The notes under the pieces were generated by a model that made no database searches, had not been told where the DNA came from, and saw only the letters and a program-made list of their open reading frames with translations. DNA of 64,000 nt from Noviherbaspirillum sp. L7-7A (GTDB lineage: Bacteria > Pseudomonadota > Gammaproteobacteria > Burkholderiales > Burkholderiaceae_D). Location of the stretch: NCBI RefSeq assembly GCF_019052805.1, contig NZ_JAHQRJ010000003.1, positions 1-64,000 of the forward strand. The letters are read 5' to 3'. Of this stretch, positions 35,837-43,865 are shown piece after piece; positions within the stretch are counted from its first letter, which is position 1, and every line of letters begins with the position of its first letter. The translations under genes and the position numbers were made by a program.

Positions 35837-37021
35837 ATGGCTAGTCCCATGGCTTCCCGCTTACCTTCCATGACGCTTCCCACGCACGCCGGCATCGACC
35901 TCGATCTTCCACCCGCCGCCCGGCCCGGCCAGTCACTGGCCGAGGTTGACACACCTTCGCTGATCCTCGACCTCGGTGTCTTCGAGCGCAACGTCGATCG
36001 CATGCAGGCGTTGGCCGACCGTGCCGGCATCCGCCTTCGGCCGCATGCCAAGGCCCACAAATGCCCTGACATCGCGCTGGCCCAGATGGCGCGGGGCGCG
36101 GTAGGCATCTGCTGCCAGAAGGCCAGCGAGGCCCTGCCCTTCGTGCGCGCCGGCATTGCCGACATCCATATCAGCAATGAGCTTGCCGGCCCGGCCAAGG
36201 CCCGCATTCTGGCGGCGCTAGCGCGGCATGCGCGCATCAGCGTCTGCGTCGACGATGCGCGGCAGGTCGCGGCGCTGGCGCAGGCCTGCGCCGAGGCGCA
36301 AGTGATGGTCACCGTGTTCGTTGAAATTGATGTCGGCCAGGGCCGCTGCGGCGTGACCGATGCCGACGCGGCGCTGCGCCTGGTTGAAGAGATTGCCCTG
36401 CACCCCGGCCTGCGTTTCGGCGGCCTGCAGGCTTACCATGGCGGCGCGCAGCATCGGCGCAGCAGGGTCGAGCGGCGCGAGGCCGCTGCCCAGGCTGCGG
36501 CCAAGGCCGGCGCGGTGGTGGCGCGGCTGCAGGCGGCTGGCATGGCATGCGAGGTGGTGACGGGCGGCGGCACCGGCAGCGTCGAGTTTGATCTTGCCAG
36601 CGGTGTCTATACCGAGATCCAGCCCGGCTCCTATGTGTTCATGGATGGCGACTATGGCCGCAATGAATGGAACCCGGCCACCGGCTTTGGCCACAGCCTG
36701 TTCATCGCCTCCGCGGTGATGAGCGTGGCGCCGCCGACGCGGGTGGTGCTGGACGCCGGCCTGAAATCGATGGCGGTGGACTCAGGCCTGCCGCTGATCA
36801 AACAGCCCGACGGCGGCGCACTGCGCTATGTCGCTGCCAACGACGAGCACGGCATTGTCGAATGCGGCGAAGGCACCGCCCGGCCTGGCCTGGGCGAGCA
36901 GTTGCTGCTGATACCGGGCCACTGCGATCCGACCCTGAACCTGTACGACGAACTGGTGGGCATACGCAATGGCCAGGTCGAATGCGTGTGGCCGGTGGCG
37001 GCGCGCGGCCTGAGCCGCTAA
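35837..37021 (+). CDS. DSD1-family PLP enzyme (D-threonine / 3-hydroxy-D-aspartate aldolase type)
   Basis: 394 residues (in-frame ATGs at 35849 and 35870 are alternative starts). The fold is that of fold-type III, alanine racemase-like PLP enzymes. The PLP-binding Lys lies in RLRPHAKAHKCPDIALAQ near residue 74. Other blocks are EIDVGQGRCGV, VVTGGGTGSVEFDLASGVYT and EIQPGSYVFMDGDYG. The C-terminal metal-binding His-x-Cys is LLIPGHCDPTLNLYDEL. Such enzymes split D-threonine or D-3-hydroxyaspartate to glycine and an aldehyde or glyoxylate, and need a divalent metal. It is convergent with the salicylate hydroxylase operon and not obviously linked to it. Confidence 0.87.
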   Translation: MASPMASRLPSMTLPTHAGIDLDLPPAARPGQSLAEVDTPSLILDLGVFERNVDRMQALADRAGIRLRPHAKAHKCPDIALAQMARGAVGICCQKASEALPFVRAGIADIHISNELAGPAKARILAALARHARISVCVDDARQVAALAQACAEAQVMVTVFVEIDVGQGRCGVTDADAALRLVEEIALHPGLRFGGLQAYHGGAQHRRSRVERREAAAQAAAKAGAVVARLQAAGMACEVVTGGGTGSVEFDLASGVYTEIQPGSYVFMDGDYGRNEWNPATGFGHSLFIASAVMSVAPPTRVVLDAGLKSMAVDSGLPLIKQPDGGALRYVAANDEHGIVECGEGTARPGLGEQLLLIPGHCDPTLNLYDELVGIRNGQVECVWPVAARGLSR

Positions 37022-37067
37022 GTTGCTGAGCCGCTGAGCCGCCAAGCGCGGCGGCCCCTTGGCCCGC

Positions 37068-37382
37068 TTAGCCGATATCGACGAACACCCGGCCATCCTC
37101 GATCTTCACCGGGTAGACCTTGATGTCTTCCGTCACAGGCGCGCACATGGCGTGGCCGTTGCGGATGTCGAACTTGCCCTGGTGTAGCGGGCACTCGATC
37201 TCGAAGCCGTCGAGGAAGCCGTCGCACAGGCGGGCATGGCCATGGGTGCAGATGCCGTCGCTGGCATACACCTGGCCTTCCACGCTGTAGAGCGCAATGT
37301 CCTGGCCCTGCGCCTCCACACCGATCACATCTTCCTGCGGCACCTCGTCTTCTGCGCTTACATCAATCCAGTTTTCTGCCAT
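37068..37382 (-). CDS. nagAb: Rieske [2Fe-2S] ferredoxin of the salicylate 5-hydroxylase
   Basis: 104 residues. The Rieske cluster ligands are in [15 protein letters not shown] and [17 protein letters not shown] (CxH then CxxH). It carries electrons from the FAD/2Fe-2S reductase to the terminal oxygenase. It is the fourth and last gene of the minus-strand operon, seven bases after the beta subunit gene, with GAGG before its ATG. The order reductase, large subunit, small subunit, ferredoxin matches nagAa-nagG-nagH-nagAb of naphthalene degraders that use gentisate. Confidence 0.87.
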   Translation of the reverse strand: MAENWIDVSAEDEVPQEDVIGVEAQGQDIALYSVEGQVYASDGICTHGHARLCDGFLDGFEIECPLHQGKFDIRNGHAMCAPVTEDIKVYPVKIEDGRVFVDIG

Positions 37383-37389
37383 GGCGACC

Positions 37390-37875
37390 TCAGATCGGAT
37401 AAATCAGTGAATTGGGAATCATCTCGGTATCGAAAATGCATAGCCGCGATGCGAATTTCAGGCCAGCCGGCGTGACCCGTATGCGGTCGATGTAGCGGCC
37501 GACATTGAATACCGTGGTTTCCTGCCCGAGCTTGGTGCGAAACACTGAATAGTTGGTCTCGGCCTCGATGACCTCGCCATCGGCCTTCAGGATGCGCGGC
37601 AGGCCCACCACATGCCGCTGGTAATACGGATCGTGGAACAGGGTCTCCTTGATGCCGTAGGCGCGGTCCCTGAGCATGTTGCGGCTCAGGAGCGACAGCG
37701 TGGCCAGCGGAAAGCCCCGCTCATGGTTTTCACGCGGCTGCACCTTGTAGACGCAATCCTCGGTAAAGAAGTCCACCCAGGCGTCCCAGTCCTCGCGGTC
37801 CACGGCAGCGGCATAATCAGCATGGAGCTGGACTAGGGCCAGCCAGGCCTGCATCGTGATCGTCGGGTTTTCCAT
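37390..37875 (-). CDS. nagH: Salicylate 5-hydroxylase small (beta) subunit
   Basis: 161 residues with the cone-shaped SnoaL/NTF2-like fold of ring-hydroxylating oxygenase beta subunits. Typical segments are [60 protein letters not shown] and [20 protein letters not shown]. Its role is structural in the alpha3beta3 oxygenase. The start follows the alpha subunit stop by two bases, with GGAGG placed inside the alpha gene, so the two are translationally coupled. The match to NagH-type sequences is by recognition of these segments. Confidence 0.85.
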   Translation of the reverse strand: MENPTITMQAWLALVQLHADYAAAVDREDWDAWVDFFTEDCVYKVQPRENHERGFPLATLSLLSRNMLRDRAYGIKETLFHDPYYQRHVVGLPRILKADGEVIEAETNYSVFRTKLGQETTVFNVGRYIDRIRVTPAGLKFASRLCIFDTEMIPNSLIYPI

Positions 37876-37877
37876 CG

Positions 37878-39140
37878 TCAGACCTCCATCACCTTGCGCC
37901 AGTAGTGGTACATGCCACGGATCAGCGTCTCGGTCACCATGTGGTCGGTGTTGCTGCAGTCATAGCCACCCAGTTCCGCCAGCGCCCGGTGAAAGGGCTT
38001 CTGCTCGAAGCCGCTCTGCGAGAACTCGATTACCTCGCCGTCGTCGGCCGACACGAAGCCGGCGGGGCCGAACAGGTTGGCTTGGATCAGCCGGCGCTCG
38101 GTCATTTCCGGGGTATCGTCCTCAAAGCCGAAATGGGTCCAGACGAAGTCGAAGGAGCCGGTGCCGCTGGGCTGGATGTGGCGGGTCGATACGCTGTTGA
38201 CCTGTTGCTGGAAGATCACACTGGGAAACAGCGTCATCATCACCGCCGTCGGGCCTTGCCACCACGGCTCGGGCACGATGTCGAGCAGGCGCTTATCCTG
38301 GATCTCCATGCTTTCCTTGAAGCTGGTGACGCCGGCCGTGACCTCGGACTTCGCGCCCCTATTGCCACGGGTCGAGATCATCGCCGCATGGCGGAACTGC
38401 GCGTCCATCACCAGCTGCGACTTGTTATCGGCGCGCCACAGGCCATAGGTGATGAACCAGGTATGCAGCAGGCCGGGATGATAAGGGTCCTTGATGTTCT
38501 CCTGCATCAGCTTCCAGTTGCCGGGTATGCGCTGGCGATTGTAGCCGAGCAGGGTCAGCTTGCGGCCGTTGAACAGGCGGTCGAAGTAATGCAGGATGTC
38601 CGGCCCCAGGAAGTCTTCCAGCGACTCGATGCCATGGTCGAAGGAGGCGAACACCACGCCGCCGCGGGTGGCCACCTTCAGTTTGGTCAGGCCATGCTCC
38701 CCGGTGTTGAATTCCTTGGGCATGCCGCCCTGCACCTTGCCGTCCTGCTTCACGCCGCGCCGGAACGGCACGCCCTGCAGGTCGCCCTTCAGGCTGTAGT
38801 TCCACTGGTGATAGGGGCAGACGAACTCGGTCTGGTTGCCGTGGCGCTTGCGGCAGAACTGCATGCCGCGATGGGCGCAAACGTTTTCCACTACATTGAT
38901 GGCGCCGTCTGCATCGCGCACCATGATCACCGAGCGCTCGCCGACCACGGTGCGCTTGAAGTCGCCCGGGTTGGGGATTTCGGCTTCCAGGCCGACATAG
39001 CACCAGTGGCCCTGGTAAAAGAATCGCTCCAGTTCCTTTTTGTACAGCGCCTCGTCGGTGTAGGCCCAGAACGGGATGCGGCTGCTGCCGTCGCCTTCCC
39101 AGGTGGGGTTCGTTGGAAATACCGCCGGCATGTCGCCCAT
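37878..39140 (-). CDS. nagG: Salicylate 5-hydroxylase large (alpha) subunit
   Basis: 420 residues from ATG 39140, with AAGGAGA upstream. The N-terminal Rieske domain has NVCAHRGMQFCRKR and EFVCPYHQWNYSLKG (CxH, CxxH). The catalytic domain has the mononuclear iron ligands in MQENIKDPYHPGLLHTW (DxxHx4H). It hydroxylates salicylate at C5 to gentisate using O2 and electrons from NagAa/NagAb. A related anthranilate or other hydroxybenzoate hydroxylase is the main alternative, but the operon order and the NagR-like regulator support salicylate. Confidence 0.87.
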   Translation of the reverse strand: MGDMPAVFPTNPTWEGDGSSRIPFWAYTDEALYKKELERFFYQGHWCYVGLEAEIPNPGDFKRTVVGERSVIMVRDADGAINVVENVCAHRGMQFCRKRHGNQTEFVCPYHQWNYSLKGDLQGVPFRRGVKQDGKVQGGMPKEFNTGEHGLTKLKVATRGGVVFASFDHGIESLEDFLGPDILHYFDRLFNGRKLTLLGYNRQRIPGNWKLMQENIKDPYHPGLLHTWFITYGLWRADNKSQLVMDAQFRHAAMISTRGNRGAKSEVTAGVTSFKESMEIQDKRLLDIVPEPWWQGPTAVMMTLFPSVIFQQQVNSVSTRHIQPSGTGSFDFVWTHFGFEDDTPEMTERRLIQANLFGPAGFVSADDGEVIEFSQSGFEQKPFHRALAELGGYDCSNTDHMVTETLIRGMYHYWRKVMEV

Positions 39141-39186
39141 GCTGTCTCCTTGTTGATTGTTTGATATGGGGCCTGATCGATGGCGC

Positions 39187-40173
39187 CTAATCCATCGCCG
39201 GATAGAACGCGTCGGCATGCAGCTGGTCCGGTGTCACGCCGCGGGCTCTCACCAGCAGCGCTGCCGCTTCCACCATGGCCGGCGCGCCGCACAGGTAGGC
39301 GCGAAAGCCCGCCAGGCTGGTCCAGTCCTGCGCCAGCGCCTCGGTCAGCAGGCCGTGCCGCCATCCACTGCCGCCGCTGCCGTTGGCAACCACGATATGC
39401 ACATGCAGGTTGTCGTGTGCATGTGCCAGTTCAGCCAGCCGGTCGGCGTAATACACGTCCTGCGGCGTACGCACGCCGAAATACAGATGGATCGGATTGC
39501 GCATGCCCGCAGCGATTGCGCCACGCACGATGGACAAGACCGGCGCCAGGCCCGTGCCGCCTGCCACGCACAGCATCGGCCCCTCGTGCTTCGCGCGCAG
39601 GTAGGCGGTGCCGAGCGGGCCGCTCACACGCACCGCGTCGCCGAGCCTGAGTTCGTTGGCGATATACCGGGTGACCCGTCCGCCCGGCACCAGCCGCACA
39701 TGAAATTCGAGTTCGTCATCCTGCGCCAGGCCTGCCATCGAATAGGGTCGCACATGCGCCGGCGTGAACTGCAGGCTGGCGTACTGGCCGGGCGAGAACG
39801 CCAGCGGCTTGGCGGGTTTCAGGCGCAGCCGCAGGATGTCATGGGACAGCGCGTCGATTGCCAGCACGATCGCCTTCAGGATGCGGGCCGGATGGATGAC
39901 GATTTCATCCGACTCAGGTATCTCGATCGTGCAGTCTTCGGTCAGTACGCTGGTGCAGGCTAGCACGTACTCGCCATCGCCGGGATGGGTGATCTTGGCC
40001 TGGCGTCCGGTGTCCTGCACGCTGCCGGCGCTGACCCTGCAGCGGCAGGTGCCGCAGCGCCCAGCGGTGCAGCTGTACGACATCGCAATGCCATGCTCGC
40101 GCAGCGTGGCCAGCAGATTGGCGCCGGGAGCGGCTTCGATGAAGCGGTTGGCAGGCTGCACGCGCAGTTTCAT
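39187..40173 (-). CDS. nagAa: Ferredoxin reductase of the salicylate 5-hydroxylase
   Basis: 328 residues. The N-terminal plant-type [2Fe-2S] domain has [20 protein letters not shown] and YVLACTSVL (CX4CX2C...C). An FAD-binding domain follows ([20 protein letters not shown]) and then an NAD-binding domain ([20 protein letters not shown]). It transfers electrons from NAD(P)H to the Rieske ferredoxin. It is the first gene of the operon, 46 bases upstream of the large subunit gene, and divergent from the NahR/NagR-like regulator with 97 bases between starts. Confidence 0.87.
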   Translation of the reverse strand: MKLRVQPANRFIEAAPGANLLATLREHGIAMSYSCTAGRCGTCRCRVSAGSVQDTGRQAKITHPGDGEYVLACTSVLTEDCTIEIPESDEIVIHPARILKAIVLAIDALSHDILRLRLKPAKPLAFSPGQYASLQFTPAHVRPYSMAGLAQDDELEFHVRLVPGGRVTRYIANELRLGDAVRVSGPLGTAYLRAKHEGPMLCVAGGTGLAPVLSIVRGAIAAGMRNPIHLYFGVRTPQDVYYADRLAELAHAHDNLHVHIVVANGSGGSGWRHGLLTEALAQDWTSLAGFRAYLCGAPAMVEAAALLVRARGVTPDQLHADAFYPAMD

Positions 40174-40237
40174 GGCGGGTCCTCTGGCTTACGTTGGGCG
40201 ATTATAGGTAAGCAAGCAAAATAAAAGAATAAAATCT

Positions 40238-40266
40238 GGTGAATCCACCGTATTGATTTCATGAAT
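40238..40266. promoter_or_regulatory. Candidate NagR/NahR-type operator sites
   Basis: Two adjacent palindromes lie in the gap between nagAa and the LysR gene. One is GGTG-AATC-CACC at 40238-40249. The other is ATTGAT-TTC-ATGAAT (five of six bases pair) at 40252-40266. Read toward nagAa, the first contains ATTCAC, the start of the published NahR/NagR recognition pattern as I recall it. They end a few bases before the regulator start, consistent with autoregulation. Confidence 0.5.
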
Positions 40267-40270
40267 ACCC

Positions 40271-41185
40271 ATGCAACTCAAAGATGTCGACCTGAACCTG
40301 CTGATCGTGTTCCACCAGCTTTTCACGGAAAAGAGCGTCTCGGCCGTCGCCGCGCAACTGGGGCTGACCCAGCCGGCGGTCAGCAATGCGCTGGCGCGGC
40401 TGCGCCGGCTGATGAATGACGAACTGTTCCTGCGCACCTCGCGCGGCATGGAACCCACGCCGTACGCAATCGAGCTGTCCGAGCCGGTGGCCTATGCGCT
40501 GGGGGCGCTGCATGACGCCCTGAACCGCAAGACCGATTTCGAACCGGCCGCCAGCAACCGCAAATTCACGGTGGCGATGACGGATATCGGCGAGATCTAC
40601 TTCCTGCCGCGCCTGATGACCCGGCTGGCCCAACTGGCGCCAGGCGTCACCGTGAGCACGGTGCGCAACCGGGAAACCAACCTGGCCGATGCGCTGCAGG
40701 CCGGGCATGTCGACCTTGCACTGGGCCTGCTGCCACAGCTGAAGTCGGGTTTTTTTCAGCGCGGCCTGTTCCGGCAGCGTTATGTCTGCATGTTCCGGCA
40801 AGGCCATGCGCTGGACCGGAATGCGATTTCAGTTGCCGAGTTCGCCACGGCCAGCCACGTGGTCGTGGTGGCCGAGGGCACCGGGCATGCCACGGTGGAC
40901 GAGTCGGTACAGCGCCGCGGCATCGCCCGCAAGGTGGTGCTGACCGTGCCGCACTTCGTTGCACTGGGCCACATCCTTTCCAGCACCGACATGGTGGCCA
41001 CCGTTCCCGAGCGTTATGCGCAGGCCTGTCTGGCACCGTTCAATCTGCGCTACCTGCCGCATCCGGTGCCGCTGCCGGATATCGGCATTAATCTCTTCTG
41101 GCATGCCAGGTTCCACAAGGACCCGGCAAGCATCTGGCTGCGCAAGGTACTCTTCGACCTGTTCTCGGACCAGGCGCAGCCATAG
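40271..41185 (+). CDS. nagR: NahR/NagR-like LysR regulator of salicylate hydroxylation
   Basis: 304 residues. The N-terminus reads MQLKDVDLNLLIVFHQLFTE and LGLTQPAVSNALARLRRLMN, then RTSRGMEPTPYAIELSEPVA, very close to NahR/NagR as I know them. The effector domain has FTVAMTDIGEIYFLPRLMTR, LALGLLPQLKSGFFQRGLF and INLFWHARFHKDPASIWLRK, also in the NahR pattern. It should activate the divergent nagAa-G-H-Ab operon when salicylate or a related hydroxybenzoate is bound. The second LysR gene at 8.3-9.2 kb belongs to the same branch. Confidence 0.86.
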   Translation: MQLKDVDLNLLIVFHQLFTEKSVSAVAAQLGLTQPAVSNALARLRRLMNDELFLRTSRGMEPTPYAIELSEPVAYALGALHDALNRKTDFEPAASNRKFTVAMTDIGEIYFLPRLMTRLAQLAPGVTVSTVRNRETNLADALQAGHVDLALGLLPQLKSGFFQRGLFRQRYVCMFRQGHALDRNAISVAEFATASHVVVVAEGTGHATVDESVQRRGIARKVVLTVPHFVALGHILSSTDMVATVPERYAQACLAPFNLRYLPHPVPLPDIGINLFWHARFHKDPASIWLRKVLFDLFSDQAQP

Positions 41186-41199
41186 GAGGCTGCCAGTTT

Positions 41200-41637
41200 T
41201 CAGACCGCGCCCGCCATGTCTTCGTTGCTCAGCAGCGGCGCGGACATGGCGGCTACGAAAGCCGCTGAATTGTTGTACTGCTCGAAACGGGCGATCTTCC
41301 CGTTTTTCATCGTGAAAATATGCACCCAGGCATCATCGAACTTGGCGCCGTTTTCCAGCACCCTGGCACGCGAGATGCCGCTTACGGCTACCTTGTCGCC
41401 ATCGGCAATGAAGCACTGCGGCTCAAAGCGTTCGAATTCGATGGTTTCGGACATCAGGTGAAAAAACCGCGCGACTTCCGCCTTGCCGTGGAAGCTGCCT
41501 GAAAAGGAAATCGGTTCCGTCTTCGGGCTGGCCCAGGCAATGTCGTCGGCGCACAGGCCGATCACGCCTTCGATATCGCCCTTCATGAACAGGTCGTAGC
41601 CACGCCTGGCGAATTGCCGGTTTGCTTCGGTGCTCAT
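41200..41637 (-). CDS. SnoaL-like (NTF2 fold) protein
   Basis: 145 residues from ATG 41637 (the ATG at 41640 is adjacent); AAGGAG lies just upstream. The sequence FARRGYDLFMKGDIEGVIGL, ISFSGSFHGKAEVARFFHLM, VAVSGISRARVLENGAKFDD and WVHIFTMKNGKIARFEQYNN follows the ketosteroid-isomerase-like SnoaL pattern. Members are isomerases, hydrolases or binding proteins, and the substrate cannot be predicted. It is convergent with the NagR-like gene (14 bases apart) and downstream of a cytochrome c gene on the same strand. Confidence 0.82.
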   Translation of the reverse strand: MSTEANRQFARRGYDLFMKGDIEGVIGLCADDIAWASPKTEPISFSGSFHGKAEVARFFHLMSETIEFERFEPQCFIADGDKVAVSGISRARVLENGAKFDDAWVHIFTMKNGKIARFEQYNNSAAFVAAMSAPLLSNEDMAGAV

Positions 41638-41797
41638 CATCGTCTCCTTGCGCCGCGTCGACAAATCGGGCAATCGGCCAGGTTCGCCGCGACGTGGATA
41701 GACATTAGTCGGGCATGGGGCGCAGGGGCTGAGAGATGTCAAACTTGCCGCTGGTTGAGGAGCAGGCCCCGGCTCGCGGCTTTCGCCGCCAAGCCAC

Positions 41798-42274
41798 TCA
41801 GGGGCTTCTCTGATTGTGCTGCAGGGTGACTTCCTGCTGCGCCTGCAAGGCTTCCTCCGGCCAGCCGTGCTTGATATAGGCCAGCACGGCCAACACGTCG
41901 GCATCCGACAGCACCCGTTCATAGGCTGGCATGTCGCTCACGTACGCATCGGGTGCAGTCCTGCCCGGCACTAGGCCATGCTTGACGATATCCACCAGCA
42001 CCGCGTCGGGGTGATGCCAGGTATGGCCGCTCACATCATGCGGCGGCGCCGGCAGGCGGCCGTCGGGCTGGCGCTCGCGCCAGTTCGGCTGCCCTTCCAG
42101 ATTAACGCCATGACAGGCGGCGCAGTGCTGGGTGTAGATAGGCTTGCCACGCGCGACCAGCGCCGCGTCGGACGGGTCGATGTAGGCAGTGGCGCCGGGC
42201 CGGCCGGTGAAAAATAAAGCGCCCGCCGCCAGGGCCAGCCCAGCCGCCGCTGCAATCAAAATCCCCTTGTTCAA
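41798..42274 (-). CDS. Membrane-anchored cytochrome c, single heme
   Basis: 158 residues if translation starts at TTG 42274, which has GGAG six bases upstream; an ATG 24 codons earlier gives an unlikely N-terminus. A hydrophobic signal-anchor (GILIAAAAGLALAAGALFFT) is followed by the heme-attachment motif CAACH in KPIYTQHCAACHGVNLEG. Met in YVSDMPAYERVLSDADVLAV is the likely second axial ligand. It is a class I cytochrome c of the kind placed next to periplasmic dehydrogenases or oxidases, but its partner is not in the neighbourhood. Divergent from dctA. Confidence 0.83.
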   Translation of the reverse strand: MNKGILIAAAAGLALAAGALFFTGRPGATAYIDPSDAALVARGKPIYTQHCAACHGVNLEGQPNWRERQPDGRLPAPPHDVSGHTWHHPDAVLVDIVKHGLVPGRTAPDAYVSDMPAYERVLSDADVLAVLAYIKHGWPEEALQAQQEVTLQHNQRSP

Positions 42275-42316
42275 CTTCCCCTCCCCCGCCGGCAATGCCA
42301 GTCCGGTCCAGCACCG

Positions 42317-42362
42317 TCCGGATTTCCGAATGACTTCAGCCGGCATTATCCGGGAATCCGGA
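42317..42362 (+). promoter_or_regulatory. Paired activator boxes upstream of dctA (DctD-type)
   Basis: Two related palindromes: TCCGG-ATTT-CCGAA at 42317-42330 and TCCGG-GAAT-CCGGA at 42349-42362. Their centres are 32 bases apart, about three helical turns, as expected for tandem activator dimers. They lie about 85-115 bases upstream of a sigma-54 promoter. Confidence 0.7.
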
Positions 42363-42432
42363 CACTGCTGCGCCAGCCCATTTTTTTTTCTTTTAAATCA
42401 GCTACTTGCATTTCCACTTTGGCATGCATGAC

Positions 42433-42448
42433 TGGCACGCGTCGTGCT
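42433..42448 (+). promoter_or_regulatory. Sigma-54 promoter of dctA
   Basis: TGGCACGCGTCGTGCT has the invariant GG (42434-42435) and GC (42446-42447) separated by ten bases and matches the consensus TGGCACG-N4-TTGCW at all but one position. It is about 87 bases before the dctA start codon, downstream of two activator palindromes. Confidence 0.75.
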
Positions 42449-42534
42449 GCATGGAAGGGCGGTTGGCGTATGGCCTCGATGGCCCAGACGCAGCCCATCC
42501 GTCCCAATCAGTCAGAAGCAAAAGGAACCCTCCG

Positions 42535-43839
42535 ATGAAAAGGAACAAACTTACCAGCTGGATCGCCATTGCCATGGTGTCCGGCGTTGCAGTCGGCTAT
42601 CTCTGCCACTCGCTTGCCGCGGATGCGGCGGCAGCCAAGGAGATTGCCAGTTATTTCACGATGGTCACCGACATCTTCCTTCGGCTGATCAAGATGATCA
42701 TTGCGCCGCTGGTGCTGGCCACGCTGGTCGGCGGCCTGGCCGGTATGGGCGATGCAAGCGCCGTGGGCCGCATTGGCGGCAAGGCGCTGGGCTGGTTCAT
42801 TACGGCTTCGCTCTGTTCCCTGATGATCGGTCTGGTGATGTCCAACCTGCTCCAGCCCGGCCATGCGGTGAATGTGCCGCTGCCGGACGCCGGCACGGCC
42901 ACCGACCTCAAGACCAACGCATTGAACCTGAAGCAGTTCGTGACCCACGTCTTCCCCAAGAGCATCGTGGAGTCGATGGCCAACAATGAAATTCTGCAGA
43001 TCTTGGTGTTTGCGCTGTTCTTCGGCGTAGCGCTGGGCAAGCTGCATGACAGCACCGCCCGCAGCCTGCTGAAAACCACGCAGGAGATCGGCCACGTGAT
43101 GCTGCAGGTAACCGACTATGTGATGCGCTTTGCGCCGGTGGGCGTATTCGCCGCCGTGGCCGCCATCATCACTACCCAGGGTCTGGGCGTGCTGCTAGTG
43201 TATGGCCGCTACATGGCCAGCTTCTTTGCCGCGCTGGCGGTGCTGTGGGTGGTGCTGATCTTCGCCGGCTATTGCGTGCTGGGCCGCGAGGTGTTCCGCC
43301 TGCTGAAGCTGATCCGCAATCCGATGCTGATCGGCTTTTCCACCGCCTCCAGCGAGTCGGCCTATCCGAAGCTGATGGAACAGCTGGACAAATTCGGCGT
43401 GCAAAAGAAAGTAACCAGCTTCGTGCTGCCGCTGGGCTATTCCTTTAACCTCGACGGCTCGATGATGTACACCGCCTTCGCCGCGCTGTTCATTTCCCAG
43501 GCCTACAACATCCCGCTGACGCTGGGCCAGCAGATCACCATGCTGCTAGTGCTGATGGTGTCGTCCAAGGGCATCGCCGGCGTGCCGCGCGCCTCGCTAG
43601 TGGTGGTGGCCGCGGTGCTGCCGATGTTCAACCTGCCGGAAGCCGGCCTGCTGCTGGTGATGGGCGTGGATCACTTCCTTGACATGGGCCGTACTGTTAC
43701 CAATGTGCTGGGCAATGCGATCGCCACGACCGTCGTGGCCAAGTGGGAAAACGCGATCGACCGGATCGATCCCGAGTTGGCCGAGTCCGAAGACGTTCTG
43801 CCATTGCCCGAGGAAGAACGGGAAACCACCCCGGCATAG
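42535..43839 (+). CDS. dctA: C4-dicarboxylate:cation symporter DctA
   Basis: 434 residues from ATG 42535, with AAAGGA nine bases upstream. It is a DAACS-family (glutamate/dicarboxylate symporter) protein with eight helices and two re-entrant loops. Signatures are MIIAPLVLATLVGGLAGMGD, ISFSTASSESAYPKLM-like LIGFSTASSESAYPKLMEQL, VLPLGYSFNLDGSMMYTAFA and MGRTVTNVLGNAIATTVVAK. It imports succinate, fumarate and malate. Expression is expected to depend on sigma-54 and the DctB/DctD pair encoded immediately downstream, because activator boxes and a -24/-12 promoter lie in front of it. Confidence 0.94.
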   Translation: MKRNKLTSWIAIAMVSGVAVGYLCHSLAADAAAAKEIASYFTMVTDIFLRLIKMIIAPLVLATLVGGLAGMGDASAVGRIGGKALGWFITASLCSLMIGLVMSNLLQPGHAVNVPLPDAGTATDLKTNALNLKQFVTHVFPKSIVESMANNEILQILVFALFFGVALGKLHDSTARSLLKTTQEIGHVMLQVTDYVMRFAPVGVFAAVAAIITTQGLGVLLVYGRYMASFFAALAVLWVVLIFAGYCVLGREVFRLLKLIRNPMLIGFSTASSESAYPKLMEQLDKFGVQKKVTSFVLPLGYSFNLDGSMMYTAFAALFISQAYNIPLTLGQQITMLLVLMVSSKGIAGVPRASLVVVAAVLPMFNLPEAGLLLVMGVDHFLDMGRTVTNVLGNAIATTVVAKWENAIDRIDPELAESEDVLPLPEEERETTPA

Positions 43840-43865
43840 CAGCCAGGGGCCGGCAAAGGAGCAAC

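Noticed and set aside
35500-36312. 270-codon minus-strand frame over the start of the PLP-enzyme gene
   Set aside because: Mostly antisense to the PLP enzyme; the rest has no recognisable motif.
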